DNA of 7,563 nucleotides from assembly GCA_910577805.1 (NCBI GenBank), contig CAJTOE010000118.1, positions 1 to 7,563 of the forward strand. Direction: 5' to 3'. Made by a program: the position numbers and the translations under genes. Position 1 is the first letter of the stretch. Every line of letters starts with the position of its first letter. The stretch comes from an uncultured Oscillospiraceae bacterium. Its GTDB lineage: Bacteria > Bacillota > Clostridia > Oscillospirales > Oscillospiraceae. This document shows, one piece after another, positions 1 through 5,895 of this stretch. Below the pieces are notes generated by a model. It saw only the letters and a list, made by a program, of their open reading frames with translations. It did not search any database and was not told where the DNA came from.

Positions 1-243
1 CCGGGCTGACAGCACAATGACCGGCACGGCACTGGTTTTACGGACCTCTGCAATCAGTTCGCCGCCGGACAGGCTGGGGAGCATCAGGTCAATCAGCAGC
101 AGGTCAAAGCCGCCGTCCCGCCAGAGCAGGCGGCCTTCGGTGCCGGAGAAAGCCTGGGTGCATGTACAGCCCTGACGGTGCAGGTAGGCGGCGGTGGAGT
201 TGTTGATATCCGCGTCATCTTCCACGAGAAGTATATGGGGCAT
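1..243 (-). CDS. Response regulator receiver domain (OmpR/PhoB type), N-terminal part
   Basis: This is the first 81 codons of a two-component response regulator, cut by the left edge. In such cytoplasmic proteins a partner histidine kinase phosphorylates the receiver domain, which then controls an output domain, usually a DNA-binding winged helix in this subfamily. Visible receiver signatures are LLVEDD (residues 5-10, acidic Mg2+ pocket), the phosphoacceptor Asp52 in DLMLP, and VIVLSAR at 75-81, ending at the switch Ser/Thr region. The ATG at 243 is set by an AAGGAGG ribosome site (251-257) seven bases upstream. The output domain and any kinase gene would lie left of the window, so the OmpR assignment rests on the receiver sequence alone. 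Its GC-rich codon use contrasts with the neighbouring PadR pair. Confidence 0.9.
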   Translation of the reverse strand, partial: MPHILLVEDDADINNSTAAYLHRQGCTCTQAFSGTEGRLLWRDGGFDLLLIDLMLPSLSGGELIAEVRKTSAVPVIVLSAR

Positions 244-275
244 AAGCGCGCCTCCTTTTTTATGTTGACAGGGCT

Positions 276-304
276 AGTATACTACACAGCGGCGGCGGGG
301 ACAA
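276..304 (-). promoter_or_regulatory. Sigma-A-type promoter for the response regulator gene
   Basis: On the minus strand TTGTCC (299-304) and TATACT (276-281) are 17 bp apart. Transcription would start near 269, leaving a leader of about 25 bases that contains the AAGGAGG site. The promoter lies inside the extended 3' end of the neighbouring 282-836 gene, which supports the view that this tail is not ancestral coding sequence. Confidence 0.6.
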
Positions 305-836
305 GGGGTGGTCCCCCCTCACATGGGAAGGCTCGGACATTGGCACTTACTTGACTGTTAAGCGTGAAACACCGGCGGACGCAAGGAATGCGTACCGCCG
401 GTGTATTTATTTGGGGCCGTTCTCTATATAAAGCGTCCTCCACATTCTGCTCTGCGGCTGTATATACTACAATTGTATCCTCCATTATGATTTCATGCGG
501 TCGCTTTGTGAAGAAAAGAAAAACCAAAAGGCTGATGATTATTACGGTAAGCGCCACCCATACGCCCCTCCTGCGCAAAAGCCTTTTCCGGGTGTAACTT
601 CTCAATACCTCCTGATTTTCCCCTTCTAAAAATAGTTGTGCTAATTCATGCGGATCGCCTAAAAAGCCTTCTATACTATCCCATGTTGCATCGGGATTTT
701 CATTTTGATAATTCTTAACTACTTTGCGGGTACGTTCTAATAATCGCTGTTGAATCTGAGGTGGACATACCATGATATTCTCTCCTGAAAGAGCGCATAT
801 TAAATCACGTTCATATTCCGCCAGTCCGCTTGCCAT
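282..836 (-). CDS. PadR-associated small membrane protein (DUF6120-like), 3' end apparently frameshifted
   Basis: The frame encodes 184 residues: a soluble N-terminal helical part (1-85), a basic stretch RKRLLRRR (83-90), one transmembrane helix (about 92-109) and a short outer segment with VVYTAA (123-128). Small HAAS/DUF1700- or DUF6120-like membrane proteins commonly pair with PadR regulators; by layout and the short extracytoplasmic tail this resembles DUF6120, whose molecular role is unknown. It overlaps the PadR stop as TAATG, so the two are translationally coupled. After residue 141 the sequence looks unnatural (Cys-, Pro- and Arg-rich) and is encoded by a terminator hairpin and then the next gene's promoter. 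Removing one base from the GGGG run at 413-416 would give Lys then TAA (407-409), a 142-residue protein ending just before the hairpin. I infer a frameshift or sequencing indel. The N-terminal call is firm as a membrane protein, moderate as to family. Confidence 0.75.
   Translation of the reverse strand: MASGLAEYERDLICALSGENIMVCPPQIQQRLLERTRKVVKNYQNENPDATWDSIEGFLGDPHELAQLFLEGENQEVLRSYTRKRLLRRRGVWVALTVIIISLLVFLFFTKRPHEIIMEDTIVVYTAAEQNVEDALYRERPQINTPAVRIPCVRRCFTLNSQVSANVRAFPCEGGPPLVPAAAV
369..404 (-). terminator. Terminator-like hairpin after the PadR operon
   Basis: A 10-bp arm (369-378) pairs with 395-404. Inside it five more pairs form (379-383 with 389-393), giving a 15-bp, GC-rich stem with one bulged A at 394 and a five-base loop. 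On the minus strand it is followed by TTTCACGCTT, a modest U-tract; on the plus strand by ATTTATTT, so it may work both ways. It lies just beyond the TAA at 407-409 that I take as the ancestral stop of the membrane-protein gene. Confidence 0.65.
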
Positions 837-1219
837 TATTCCCCGCTCCTTCCATTTGACCAGCCCATAATTTCTGCTATTGTACTGGTAAAGCTCTGGT
901 ATTCTTTGATTATACTATCAAGATAAACCTTTCCTTCTGGTGTACAGGCATAGTAGTTTCGTACCCGGCTGTCTACTGTAATGCTCTCATGCTCCGCAAT
1001 ATATCCAAACCCTTGGAGACGATAAATTGCAGGATAGAGTGTATTAAAAGTGATTTTTTTATCACTTAATTTTTCTAGCTGCTGTGATATTTCGTAGGTA
1101 TACATGGGCCTATCTTGTAAAACAAACAGAACCAGCATTTCTGTAACTGCTTTTTTTAACGACTCACGTATACCTAAGGGAGTACCACTCCGCACACGAG
1201 ATTCTTCCTTCTTTTTCAT
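836..1219 (-). CDS. PadR-family transcriptional regulator
   Basis: A 127-residue, single-domain regulator of the PadR family. Such proteins are dimeric winged-helix repressors that bind operators in their own and nearby promoters and often respond to small molecules or envelope stress. The winged helix spans about residues 25-105: EMLVLFVLQDRPMYTYEI (27-44) is the first helix pair, ITFNTLYPAIYRLQGFGYI (56-74) the recognition helix and start of the wing, and RNYYACTPEGK (87-97) the second wing strand and turn typical of the family. A basic tail (1-25) precedes it. The ATG at 1219 has an AAGGA site (1231-1235), 11 bases away. The stop overlaps the next start by one base (TAATG). It is divergent from the gene at 1457, a common layout for a repressor and its target. 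The ligand is unknown. Confidence 0.9.
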   Translation of the reverse strand: MKKKEESRVRSGTPLGIRESLKKAVTEMLVLFVLQDRPMYTYEISQQLEKLSDKKITFNTLYPAIYRLQGFGYIAEHESITVDSRVRNYYACTPEGKVYLDSIIKEYQSFTSTIAEIMGWSNGRSGE

Positions 1220-1243
1220 AATTTCAAGATTCCTTTTTTAACA

Positions 1244-1273
1244 AGTATATAAATATTGCCCCTGCATTGTCAA
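1244..1273 (-). promoter_or_regulatory. Sigma-A-type promoter of the PadR operon
   Basis: Minus-strand TTGACA (1268-1273) and TATACT (1244-1249) are 18 bp apart. Start of transcription near 1237 would give a leader of under 20 bases carrying the AAGGA site. The -10 overlaps a 10-bp element (1239-1248, ATACTTGTTA on the minus strand) that recurs exactly near the divergent promoter. Confidence 0.75.
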
Positions 1274-1307
1274 GGATAAATATTGTGTTATCTTCCATTC
1301 GGAAAGT

Positions 1308-1329
1308 AGAGATGCCATTGGGCTTCTCT
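1308..1329. repeat. Inverted repeat midway between the divergent promoters
   Basis: AGAGATGCC (1308-1316) and GGCTTCTCT (1321-1329) pair at 8 of 9 positions (one T-T mismatch) around the loop ATTG. It sits between the PadR promoter and the promoter at 1363, upstream of both, so neither transcript would contain it. It is better explained as a protein-binding site than as an attenuator; function unproven. Confidence 0.45.
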
Positions 1330-1352
1330 GAATCACAAATCGAAGGAAACAA

Positions 1353-1373
1353 ATACTTGTTATTGACAAATAT
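1353..1373. promoter_or_regulatory. Candidate operator: dyad overlapping the -35 of the 1457 gene
   Basis: ATACTTGT (1353-1360) and ACAAATAT (1366-1373) form a dyad matching at 7 of 8 positions with a 5-base centre. It covers the TTGACA -35 at 1363-1368, so a bound dimer would block the promoter. The left arm extends to ATACTTGTTA, which also overlaps the PadR -10 on the other strand. PadR is the obvious candidate binder, by position only. Confidence 0.4.
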
Positions 1374-1391
1374 AGATTAGTGATGTATGCT
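1363..1391 (+). promoter_or_regulatory. Sigma-A-type promoter for the unknown gene at 1457
   Basis: TTGACA (1363-1368) and TATGCT (1386-1391) are separated by 17 bp. The start near 1398 gives a leader of about 60 bases, ending in AAGGAG (1441-1446). The -35 is a perfect match and the region is AT-rich. Confidence 0.7.
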
Positions 1392-1456
1392 TACAGTAGT
1401 TTAGCACATCAACTATAGTAACATCAAAGAATTTTTTTACAAGGAGTGAGATATGG

Positions 1457-2041
1457 ATGATTGATTTAGCTCCAATCGCTGGTCACTATCGTCCCGCAGG
1501 AATGTCTGCCCCGACACATTTCCAAGGAAATCCAACCCATGCAGCTTGGACGTGCAGCCCGGAGTGCGAAGACAAAGTATACTTCCAACCCGAAGGAGGA
1601 TGGATGTCGTATTGTGAGATCAAAGAACACTATGACAGATGGAAAGAGAAGTATGGCTCTCAGGACTTGCCGGATTCTGTAGGGCTGACACAAGAAAATC
1701 TGGATTATTTAAGCAGCCGCTTTGGTTCTTACGACTGCTTGACCAGGTTCCAACGCATGGATTTGCTCGAAACCGCACGCAAAATGGGTATCATTGATTG
1801 TTATACAGAGGAAGAAGCTTACGGTGAGCCTGGGATGGTTGAAGTACCTTTAGATACTTTGTTAAGTCGGAGAGCTTATTCAGTTCCTATGGATGAATTA
1901 CAGAATCATACTATATTCAGCTTGTCATCTTTGAGTTATGATGCCATGAAGGACGGAAAGCTGGGGGAATTGGATACTCTCGCGGACGCAATTTTGTGGT
2001 TCAATTCTGTGCGGGTTGATACCGGCCATATAGAAGAATAA
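1457..2041 (+). CDS. Protein of unknown function, 194 residues
   Basis: I do not recognise this protein. It is soluble, with no signal peptide or membrane segment. A Cys/His-bearing N-terminal part has H10, H21, H28, C33 and C37 (CSPEC) and C53, which could bind a metal. An aromatic, charged stretch follows (58-66, HYDRWKEKY). The C-terminal half (78-194) looks helical and acidic, with no catalytic motif I can name. It has its own promoter (1363-1391) and terminator (2050-2089), so it is a single-gene unit, divergent from the PadR operon and possibly its target. The ATG at 1457 is 10 bases from AAGGAG (1441-1446). An ATG at 1453 in another frame is closer but stops after three codons. Codon use is more AT-rich than in the surface-protein gene after it, fitting acquisition together with the PadR pair. 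That it is a real gene is well supported; function unknown. Confidence 0.8.
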   Translation: MIDLAPIAGHYRPAGMSAPTHFQGNPTHAAWTCSPECEDKVYFQPEGGWMSYCEIKEHYDRWKEKYGSQDLPDSVGLTQENLDYLSSRFGSYDCLTRFQRMDLLETARKMGIIDCYTEEEAYGEPGMVEVPLDTLLSRRAYSVPMDELQNHTIFSLSSLSYDAMKDGKLGELDTLADAILWFNSVRVDTGHIEE

Positions 2042-2049
2042 TTTTCCTA

Positions 2050-2089
2050 AGAGACAGAGACGTCAATGATAGAAGTCCCTGTCTCTTTT
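2050..2089 (+). terminator. Rho-independent terminator of the 1457-2041 gene
   Basis: AGAGACAG (2050-2057) pairs with CTGTCTCT (2079-2086). After one mismatch, GAC (2059-2061) pairs with GTC (2075-2077). The stem is followed by TTTT on the plus strand. It begins nine bases after the stop codon. Confidence 0.85.
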
Positions 2090-2147
2090 CACGGGCGAGG
2101 GTGAAACCCAAGAACATCTCCGTTTTCCAAATCGACGATATACATAC

Positions 2148-2176
2148 TTGAAATTTTACCAGAAATACGATACAAT
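2148..2176 (+). promoter_or_regulatory. Sigma-A-type promoter of the surface-protein gene
   Basis: TTGAAA (2148-2153) and TACAAT (2171-2176), 17 bp apart, each match the consensus at five of six positions. Start near 2183 leaves a leader of about 54 bases. ATACTTG (2144-2150) overlaps the -35 and matches the core of the element found at both promoters of the PadR intergenic region. Confidence 0.75.
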
Positions 2177-2221
2177 ATTATACCGTCAGAGGGTGTTTTC
2201 GGGCACCAAAATTAACAAATC

Positions 2222-2239
2222 AGGAGGAATGAGATTGTG
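2222..2239 (+). promoter_or_regulatory. Ribosome site fixing a GTG start at 2237
   Basis: AGGAGG (2222-2227) lies nine bases before GTG at 2237. The only nearby ATG (2229) is one base from the ribosome site, out of frame, and stops after three codons (TGA at 2238-2240). GTG gives a normal signal peptide start, M-R-K-N-R-L. Confidence 0.8.
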
Positions 2240-4954
2240 AGGAAGAACAGACTGCCAGCACTTGTGCTGGCACTGTGCATAGTTCTGTCTATGCTCCCCG
2301 GCACAGCATTCGCGTTTGAGCAGCCCCCCGCTACCGATTATTGGGTGCCTCTGACCAGAGAGCAAGTGGTATATATGCTCAGTCGGATCAACAGCAAGGC
2401 CCAAACCCAGGATATCGTTCTGGTCTGCTATCCTGCGGACGGGAGCGCCCCAGTCCCCACCGCAATTAAACAGTTCTACGATTATGCCAATGCCACAACT
2501 AAAAGAAAAATCTATTATTATGCTTTTACTGGCAGCAGCGGCGACTCCTCCCGAATTGATGCAGAGCTTGCGGTGCTGCTTGGACAGCAGCCCAGCCAGT
2601 GGCCCGTTGCCGTTACCTACAATACTTCGACGAAAACCGCAATGTCCAAAGAAAATGTTACAACCTTGGTCACGCCTGTTGATGGACCAGTAAACGGTCT
2701 GATGGACCTGATGCGGGAAAACAAAGTTGCCGACGGCTCCTCTCCCGGCGCACCGGAAACCCCCGATAACCCCGACAATCCCGATCATCCGGATAACCCT
2801 GATCCCCCTGATATTCCCGACACCCCGGATATCCCCACGCCGCCCGCACCGGAGCTGCCCAACCATATGGACAAGGAAGCCTGGGACGTTCTGCGGCTGA
2901 CCAACCAGCACCGGATGTCCATTGGCCGGGAGCCTCTTTCTGTCTTTGCAGAGCTGGAGAACACAGCTTATCTGCGCGCGAAAGAGATTTATGAGGACTA
3001 CCGCCCGGACCACACCCGTCCGGATGGCAGAATCTGCTGGACCGCCTATAAAGAGTGCAATGTGATCTATGACTTCAGCGCGGAAAACATCGCCTCCGGG
3101 CAGACCAACAGCGCCAGTGTGATGAATAGTTGGCTGCACAGCCCCGGCCATAAGCGGAACATCGAAAGCCCCAGAGTAATCCACATCGGCATCGGCCACT
3201 ACGTCGGCAGCAACCCTTCTGCCGGTCGCCATAACTGGACGCAGGATTTTGCCGCCTCCAGCAGCTGCCGGTTCACTGGCCTTCAGCTCTCTGCCCAGGC
3301 CATTTACGGCCGGCCGGGCGCGTCCCTGGAGGAGCTGCTCACCCAGGCGGACATCGCCGTGACCACAAGCTGCTACCGGCACGGGACCTGCACCCTGCCG
3401 CTGATTGCCGCTATGTGTACTGGCTACAGTGCCAATGCGTCTGAGGACCAGACCATCACGGTTACTTTCGGCGGACAGACGGCCCAGCTCACCATCGCTG
3501 TCCGGCACAACTGGTCGGAGGGCGTAGTCACCACACAGCCCACCTGCACCGAGACTGGCATAAAAACCTACACCTGTCAGGACTCTGGCTGCGGCAAAAC
3601 GTTTACCGCCACGCTCCCTGCAACCGGACACAATTTTGGCGGCGGTTCCACCTGCGGCAACGGCTGCGGAACCGTGCTGGAAACCGTGATTGAGGAAGTG
3701 CTTGACAACGCCATTGCGGATACTACCGCCCCCCCGCAAACAGAAGAAGCAGCAGTAGCATATGTAAAAACCTTAGCCGAAACTGTGACTCCTGCTCCGG
3801 AAATCAATGTCGTGGAGTACAAGGCCCCGACAGACACCGAATACGGATATTTGGACTATACCGTCACCCTCCCAACTTCCCGTGCGGGGCGGGCCGGCTC
3901 CGCGCTTCTGCGGCTGCATATCCCGCCTGTCTCTGACCATCCGGCGGACATCTATACCCCGGTTATCGTCACCTTTGACGCGGCGGGCGGCTCCGTGACT
4001 CCCTCGGAAGCGACCTGTGAAGTGGACGGTACGCTGTCCTCTCTGCCCACGCCCTCCCGGAACGGCTATCGCTTCGATGGCTGGTACACCTCCAACGGCG
4101 TGCGGGTCACCACAGATACCGTATTCCAGACGAACACCACCATTTGCGCCCAGTGGACCAGCATCAGCGTTGACCCGCCTGCGCCAGTCCCGCCCAGCAG
4201 CGGCGGCTCCAGCTCCAATTCCAATTCCAGCTCCAACGGCGGCTCCTACAGCCCCTCCTACCGGGTGTCTGTCTCCAGCGTGTCTGGCGGACGGCTCTCT
4301 GTCAGCCCCTCTGCGGCCAGTGTGGGGACCCGCGTCACCATTACCGCCATCCCAGACCGGGGCTACACCCTGGCTGAGCTGACGGTCAAGGACGCCAACG
4401 GCAAGGAATTGAAGCTCACAGACCGCGGGAACCACAAGTACACCTTTATGATGCCCAGCGGCAGCACCTCTGTTTCGGCGGTGTTCCAGGCCCAGCAGCC
4501 TGTGGAGGAGACCTGGCGTAATCCCTTTGCCGACGTATCCGGAAGCGCCGGGTACTATGACGCGGTCAAGTTCGTCTATCAGAACGGGCTGATGAGCGGC
4601 ACCTCCGCCCGGACCTTCTCTCCCAACGACGGGCTGTCCCGTGCGATGCTGGCCCAGATCCTCTACAACAAGGAGGGCTGTCCCACGGTTTCCGGCACAA
4701 GCACCTTCTCTGACGTTTCCGCCAAGGCCTGGTATGCAAACGCAGTCCAGTGGGCGGCGGAAAACGGCGTGGCTGTCGGCTACGGAAACGGCCGGTTCGG
4801 CCCCAGCGACGCAATCACCCTGAAACAGCTTGACACGATGCTCCGGCAGTACACCGGAATTTCCAAAGACACCCTCTCTCAGCTTGACCCCGCTATGGAG
4901 GCCACCCGCGCACAAGCCGCGGAAATGCTGAAGCAGTACCTGGAAGAAAATTAA
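2237..4954 (+). CDS. Secreted SLH-anchored surface protein with CAP/SCP domain
   Basis: A 905-residue exported protein. The signal peptide is 1-26 (basic MRKNR, hydrophobic core, AFA cleavage). Residues 27-170 form a domain I cannot name, with alternating strands and helices. A Pro/Asp linker (171-208) leads to a CAP/SCP domain (about 213-338) with the family's conserved residues: H259, E283 in AENIASG and HSPGHKRN (301-308). A bacterial Ig-like segment follows (about 345-422), then a Cys/His module (423-478) with a Cys pair at 447 and 452 and ATGHNF (462-467). An InlB-type repeat (578-640, ending in QW), a Ser/Asn/Gly linker (about 641-674) and a divergent InlB repeat (675-750) come next. 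SLH repeats at 762-814 and 824-874 should bind cell-wall polysaccharide. Only the last part of a third SLH remains (about 887-905, ATRAQAAEML). CAP proteins of bacterial surfaces have no single established activity. It is monocistronic, with promoter at 2148 and terminator at 4957. Confidence 0.92.
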   Translation: MRKNRLPALVLALCIVLSMLPGTAFAFEQPPATDYWVPLTREQVVYMLSRINSKAQTQDIVLVCYPADGSAPVPTAIKQFYDYANATTKRKIYYYAFTGSSGDSSRIDAELAVLLGQQPSQWPVAVTYNTSTKTAMSKENVTTLVTPVDGPVNGLMDLMRENKVADGSSPGAPETPDNPDNPDHPDNPDPPDIPDTPDIPTPPAPELPNHMDKEAWDVLRLTNQHRMSIGREPLSVFAELENTAYLRAKEIYEDYRPDHTRPDGRICWTAYKECNVIYDFSAENIASGQTNSASVMNSWLHSPGHKRNIESPRVIHIGIGHYVGSNPSAGRHNWTQDFAASSSCRFTGLQLSAQAIYGRPGASLEELLTQADIAVTTSCYRHGTCTLPLIAAMCTGYSANASEDQTITVTFGGQTAQLTIAVRHNWSEGVVTTQPTCTETGIKTYTCQDSGCGKTFTATLPATGHNFGGGSTCGNGCGTVLETVIEEVLDNAIADTTAPPQTEEAAVAYVKTLAETVTPAPEINVVEYKAPTDTEYGYLDYTVTLPTSRAGRAGSALLRLHIPPVSDHPADIYTPVIVTFDAAGGSVTPSEATCEVDGTLSSLPTPSRNGYRFDGWYTSNGVRVTTDTVFQTNTTICAQWTSISVDPPAPVPPSSGGSSSNSNSSSNGGSYSPSYRVSVSSVSGGRLSVSPSAASVGTRVTITAIPDRGYTLAELTVKDANGKELKLTDRGNHKYTFMMPSGSTSVSAVFQAQQPVEETWRNPFADVSGSAGYYDAVKFVYQNGLMSGTSARTFSPNDGLSRAMLAQILYNKEGCPTVSGTSTFSDVSAKAWYANAVQWAAENGVAVGYGNGRFGPSDAITLKQLDTMLRQYTGISKDTLSQLDPAMEATRAQAAEMLKQYLEEN
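2759..2851 (+). repeat. Pro-Asp linker repeat within the surface protein
   Basis: Short 9-base units encode xPD triplets (NPD, HPD, PPD, IPD, TPD) over roughly residues 175-205. It is a rigid, acidic spacer between the unknown N-terminal domain and the CAP domain. Units are diverged at third positions, so it is not a recent expansion. Confidence 0.75.
4196..4258 (+). repeat. Ser/Asn/Gly low-complexity linker repeat
   Basis: Repeated AGC/TCC/AAT codons encode residues 654-674, rich in Ser, Asn and Gly, between the two InlB-type repeats. The TCCAATTCCAATTCCAG run (starting about 4213) is a near-tandem hexamer that could slip in replication. Confidence 0.65.
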
Positions 4955-4956
4955 AC

Positions 4957-5000
4957 AAAACGTCAGGGACGCAGCGTATTTGCCGCGTCCCTGACGTTTT
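4957..5000. terminator. Bidirectional terminator between convergent genes
   Basis: Perfect 16-bp arms, AAAACGTCAGGGACGC (4957-4972) and its complement (4985-5000), enclose a 12-base loop. The plus side ends in GTTTTCTGTT, and the minus side in TTTTGTTTAATTTT. The stem lies between the surface-protein stop (4954) and the stop of the DUF2971 gene (5004) and can serve both. Confidence 0.92.
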
Positions 5001-5003
5001 CTG

Positions 5004-5834
5004 TTATTTGATGAGTCCCCGCAGGGGGCAGTCCGACAGCGACACCCGCTGGGCCAGAGCGTTCAGGCCGTTGTCCCGCAGGTAGTCCTGGAAAATGGCC
5101 GGCGACTGGGTGGAATCCGGTCCAATGATGATTTCGGTCACCAGGTCCTCAATGCCGATGCCGGTTTCGCCGCACATGGCTTTCAGGTCCAGGGGGTAGT
5201 ATTTTTTGATGCGCTCCTTGGTCACGTGATAGCAGGGCTTGATGTCAAAGCCGCTGTTCTCAAAGGGGGAGACCACCAGACGCATTTCGTACTCCGAGGA
5301 AAAGGACGGGTGCTTGAAGGATACCGAGCAGGCCCAGGCAGTACACATCGCCTGCCGGACCGCGGCGTTTTCCACGGAAAGAGCTTCTCCCTCCCTGGCC
5401 AGCCGGCAGAACCCCTCTACCATCGGATGACCGGCCATATCGTCCTGGTAAAAGACCTTCTGGAGGGACAGAGCACCCTTGGCCATTTTTTGCAGGTACT
5501 CCCGCTGAAAAGCGACGCAGATGCCCCGGCCCCGGTTGCCGTAGCGCTCCCACTGGGCCGCGTCGTCCCGGCGGAAGGAAAAGCAGGCGGCGAAGGCGGA
5601 ATACTCCTTTTTCAGCTCCTCCCGGAACAGATGCCAGATTTCCTCTGCCCGTTCCGGGTCTCCCTCCTGGTTCAGCCGGTCCACGATTGCGGCGCACAGC
5701 CGTTTCATAAAGTGACGCATCTCCGCAGAATCGTTCATGCGTAAAACGTTGTTGACCCGCAGCTGGGCACAGCGCAGAATGCCGTCAATGGCCTGAAAGT
5801 CTGTGTAGTGATATAGGATGCTTCCGTTGTACAT
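5004..5834 (-). CDS. DUF2971-family protein
   Basis: A 276-residue cytoplasmic protein of the DUF2971 family, whose biochemical role is not established. Family features in order: LYHYTD (7-12), NDSAEM (34-39, usual form NDPxE), CFSFRRDD followed by QWERYG and GICVAF (84-109), FKHPSFSSEYEMRL (173-186, corresponding to the family's E-W-R-like motif), and EIIIGP (234-239). The early His and late Glu resemble an ADP-ribosyltransferase-type layout, but that is my inference. Length is normal and I see no break. The ATG at 5834 follows a GGGGGA stretch (about 5842-5847), a weak ribosome site. An ATG at 5841 is out of frame. The gene lies behind the anti-sigma gene on the same strand, 61 bases away, but has its own extended -10 promoter between them. 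No terminator separates them, so read-through is possible. Confidence 0.85.
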   Translation of the reverse strand: MYNGSILYHYTDFQAIDGILRCAQLRVNNVLRMNDSAEMRHFMKRLCAAIVDRLNQEGDPERAEEIWHLFREELKKEYSAFAACFSFRRDDAAQWERYGNRGRGICVAFQREYLQKMAKGALSLQKVFYQDDMAGHPMVEGFCRLAREGEALSVENAAVRQAMCTAWACSVSFKHPSFSSEYEMRLVVSPFENSGFDIKPCYHVTKERIKKYYPLDLKAMCGETGIGIEDLVTEIIIGPDSTQSPAIFQDYLRDNGLNALAQRVSLSDCPLRGLIK

Positions 5835-5860
5835 ATGCCATCCCCCATTTGTTTTTTCCT

Positions 5861-5890
5861 ATTATAGCACAAACAAGGGGAATGCGGCAA
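5861..5890 (-). promoter_or_regulatory. Extended -10 promoter of the DUF2971 gene
   Basis: Minus-strand TATAAT (5861-5866) is a perfect -10 preceded by TGC (extended -10). TTGCCG (5885-5890) lies 18 bp upstream as -35. The promoter starts five bases after the stop of the anti-sigma gene. It suggests the DUF2971 gene is transcribed independently of the sigma operon, at least partly. Confidence 0.75.
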
Positions 5891-5895
5891 AAATT

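Noticed and set aside
265..283. Plus-strand TTGACA (265-270) as a promoter
   Set aside because: The TATACT at 278-283 is only 7 bp away; the minus-strand pair with 17-bp spacing fits much better.
2090..2147. Possible small RNA or riboswitch ahead of the surface gene
   Set aside because: Only a 4-bp hairpin (2099-2109) is visible, and it lies upstream of the predicted start of transcription.
2759..2851. Possible CRISPR-like or tandem array
   Set aside because: The repeats are in-frame xPD codons of a linker, with no conserved repeat and spacer alternation.
2186..3739. Long open frame on the minus strand opposite the surface-protein gene
   Set aside because: It runs antisense to a protein with clear domains, extends across that gene's promoter and ribosome site, has no ribosome site, and gives Gly/Arg/Val-rich sequence typical of a GC-driven shadow.
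3773..4915. 380-codon minus-strand frame
   Set aside because: Antisense shadow of the InlB/SLH part of the surface protein; composition is Gly/Ala/Arg-rich without any domain.
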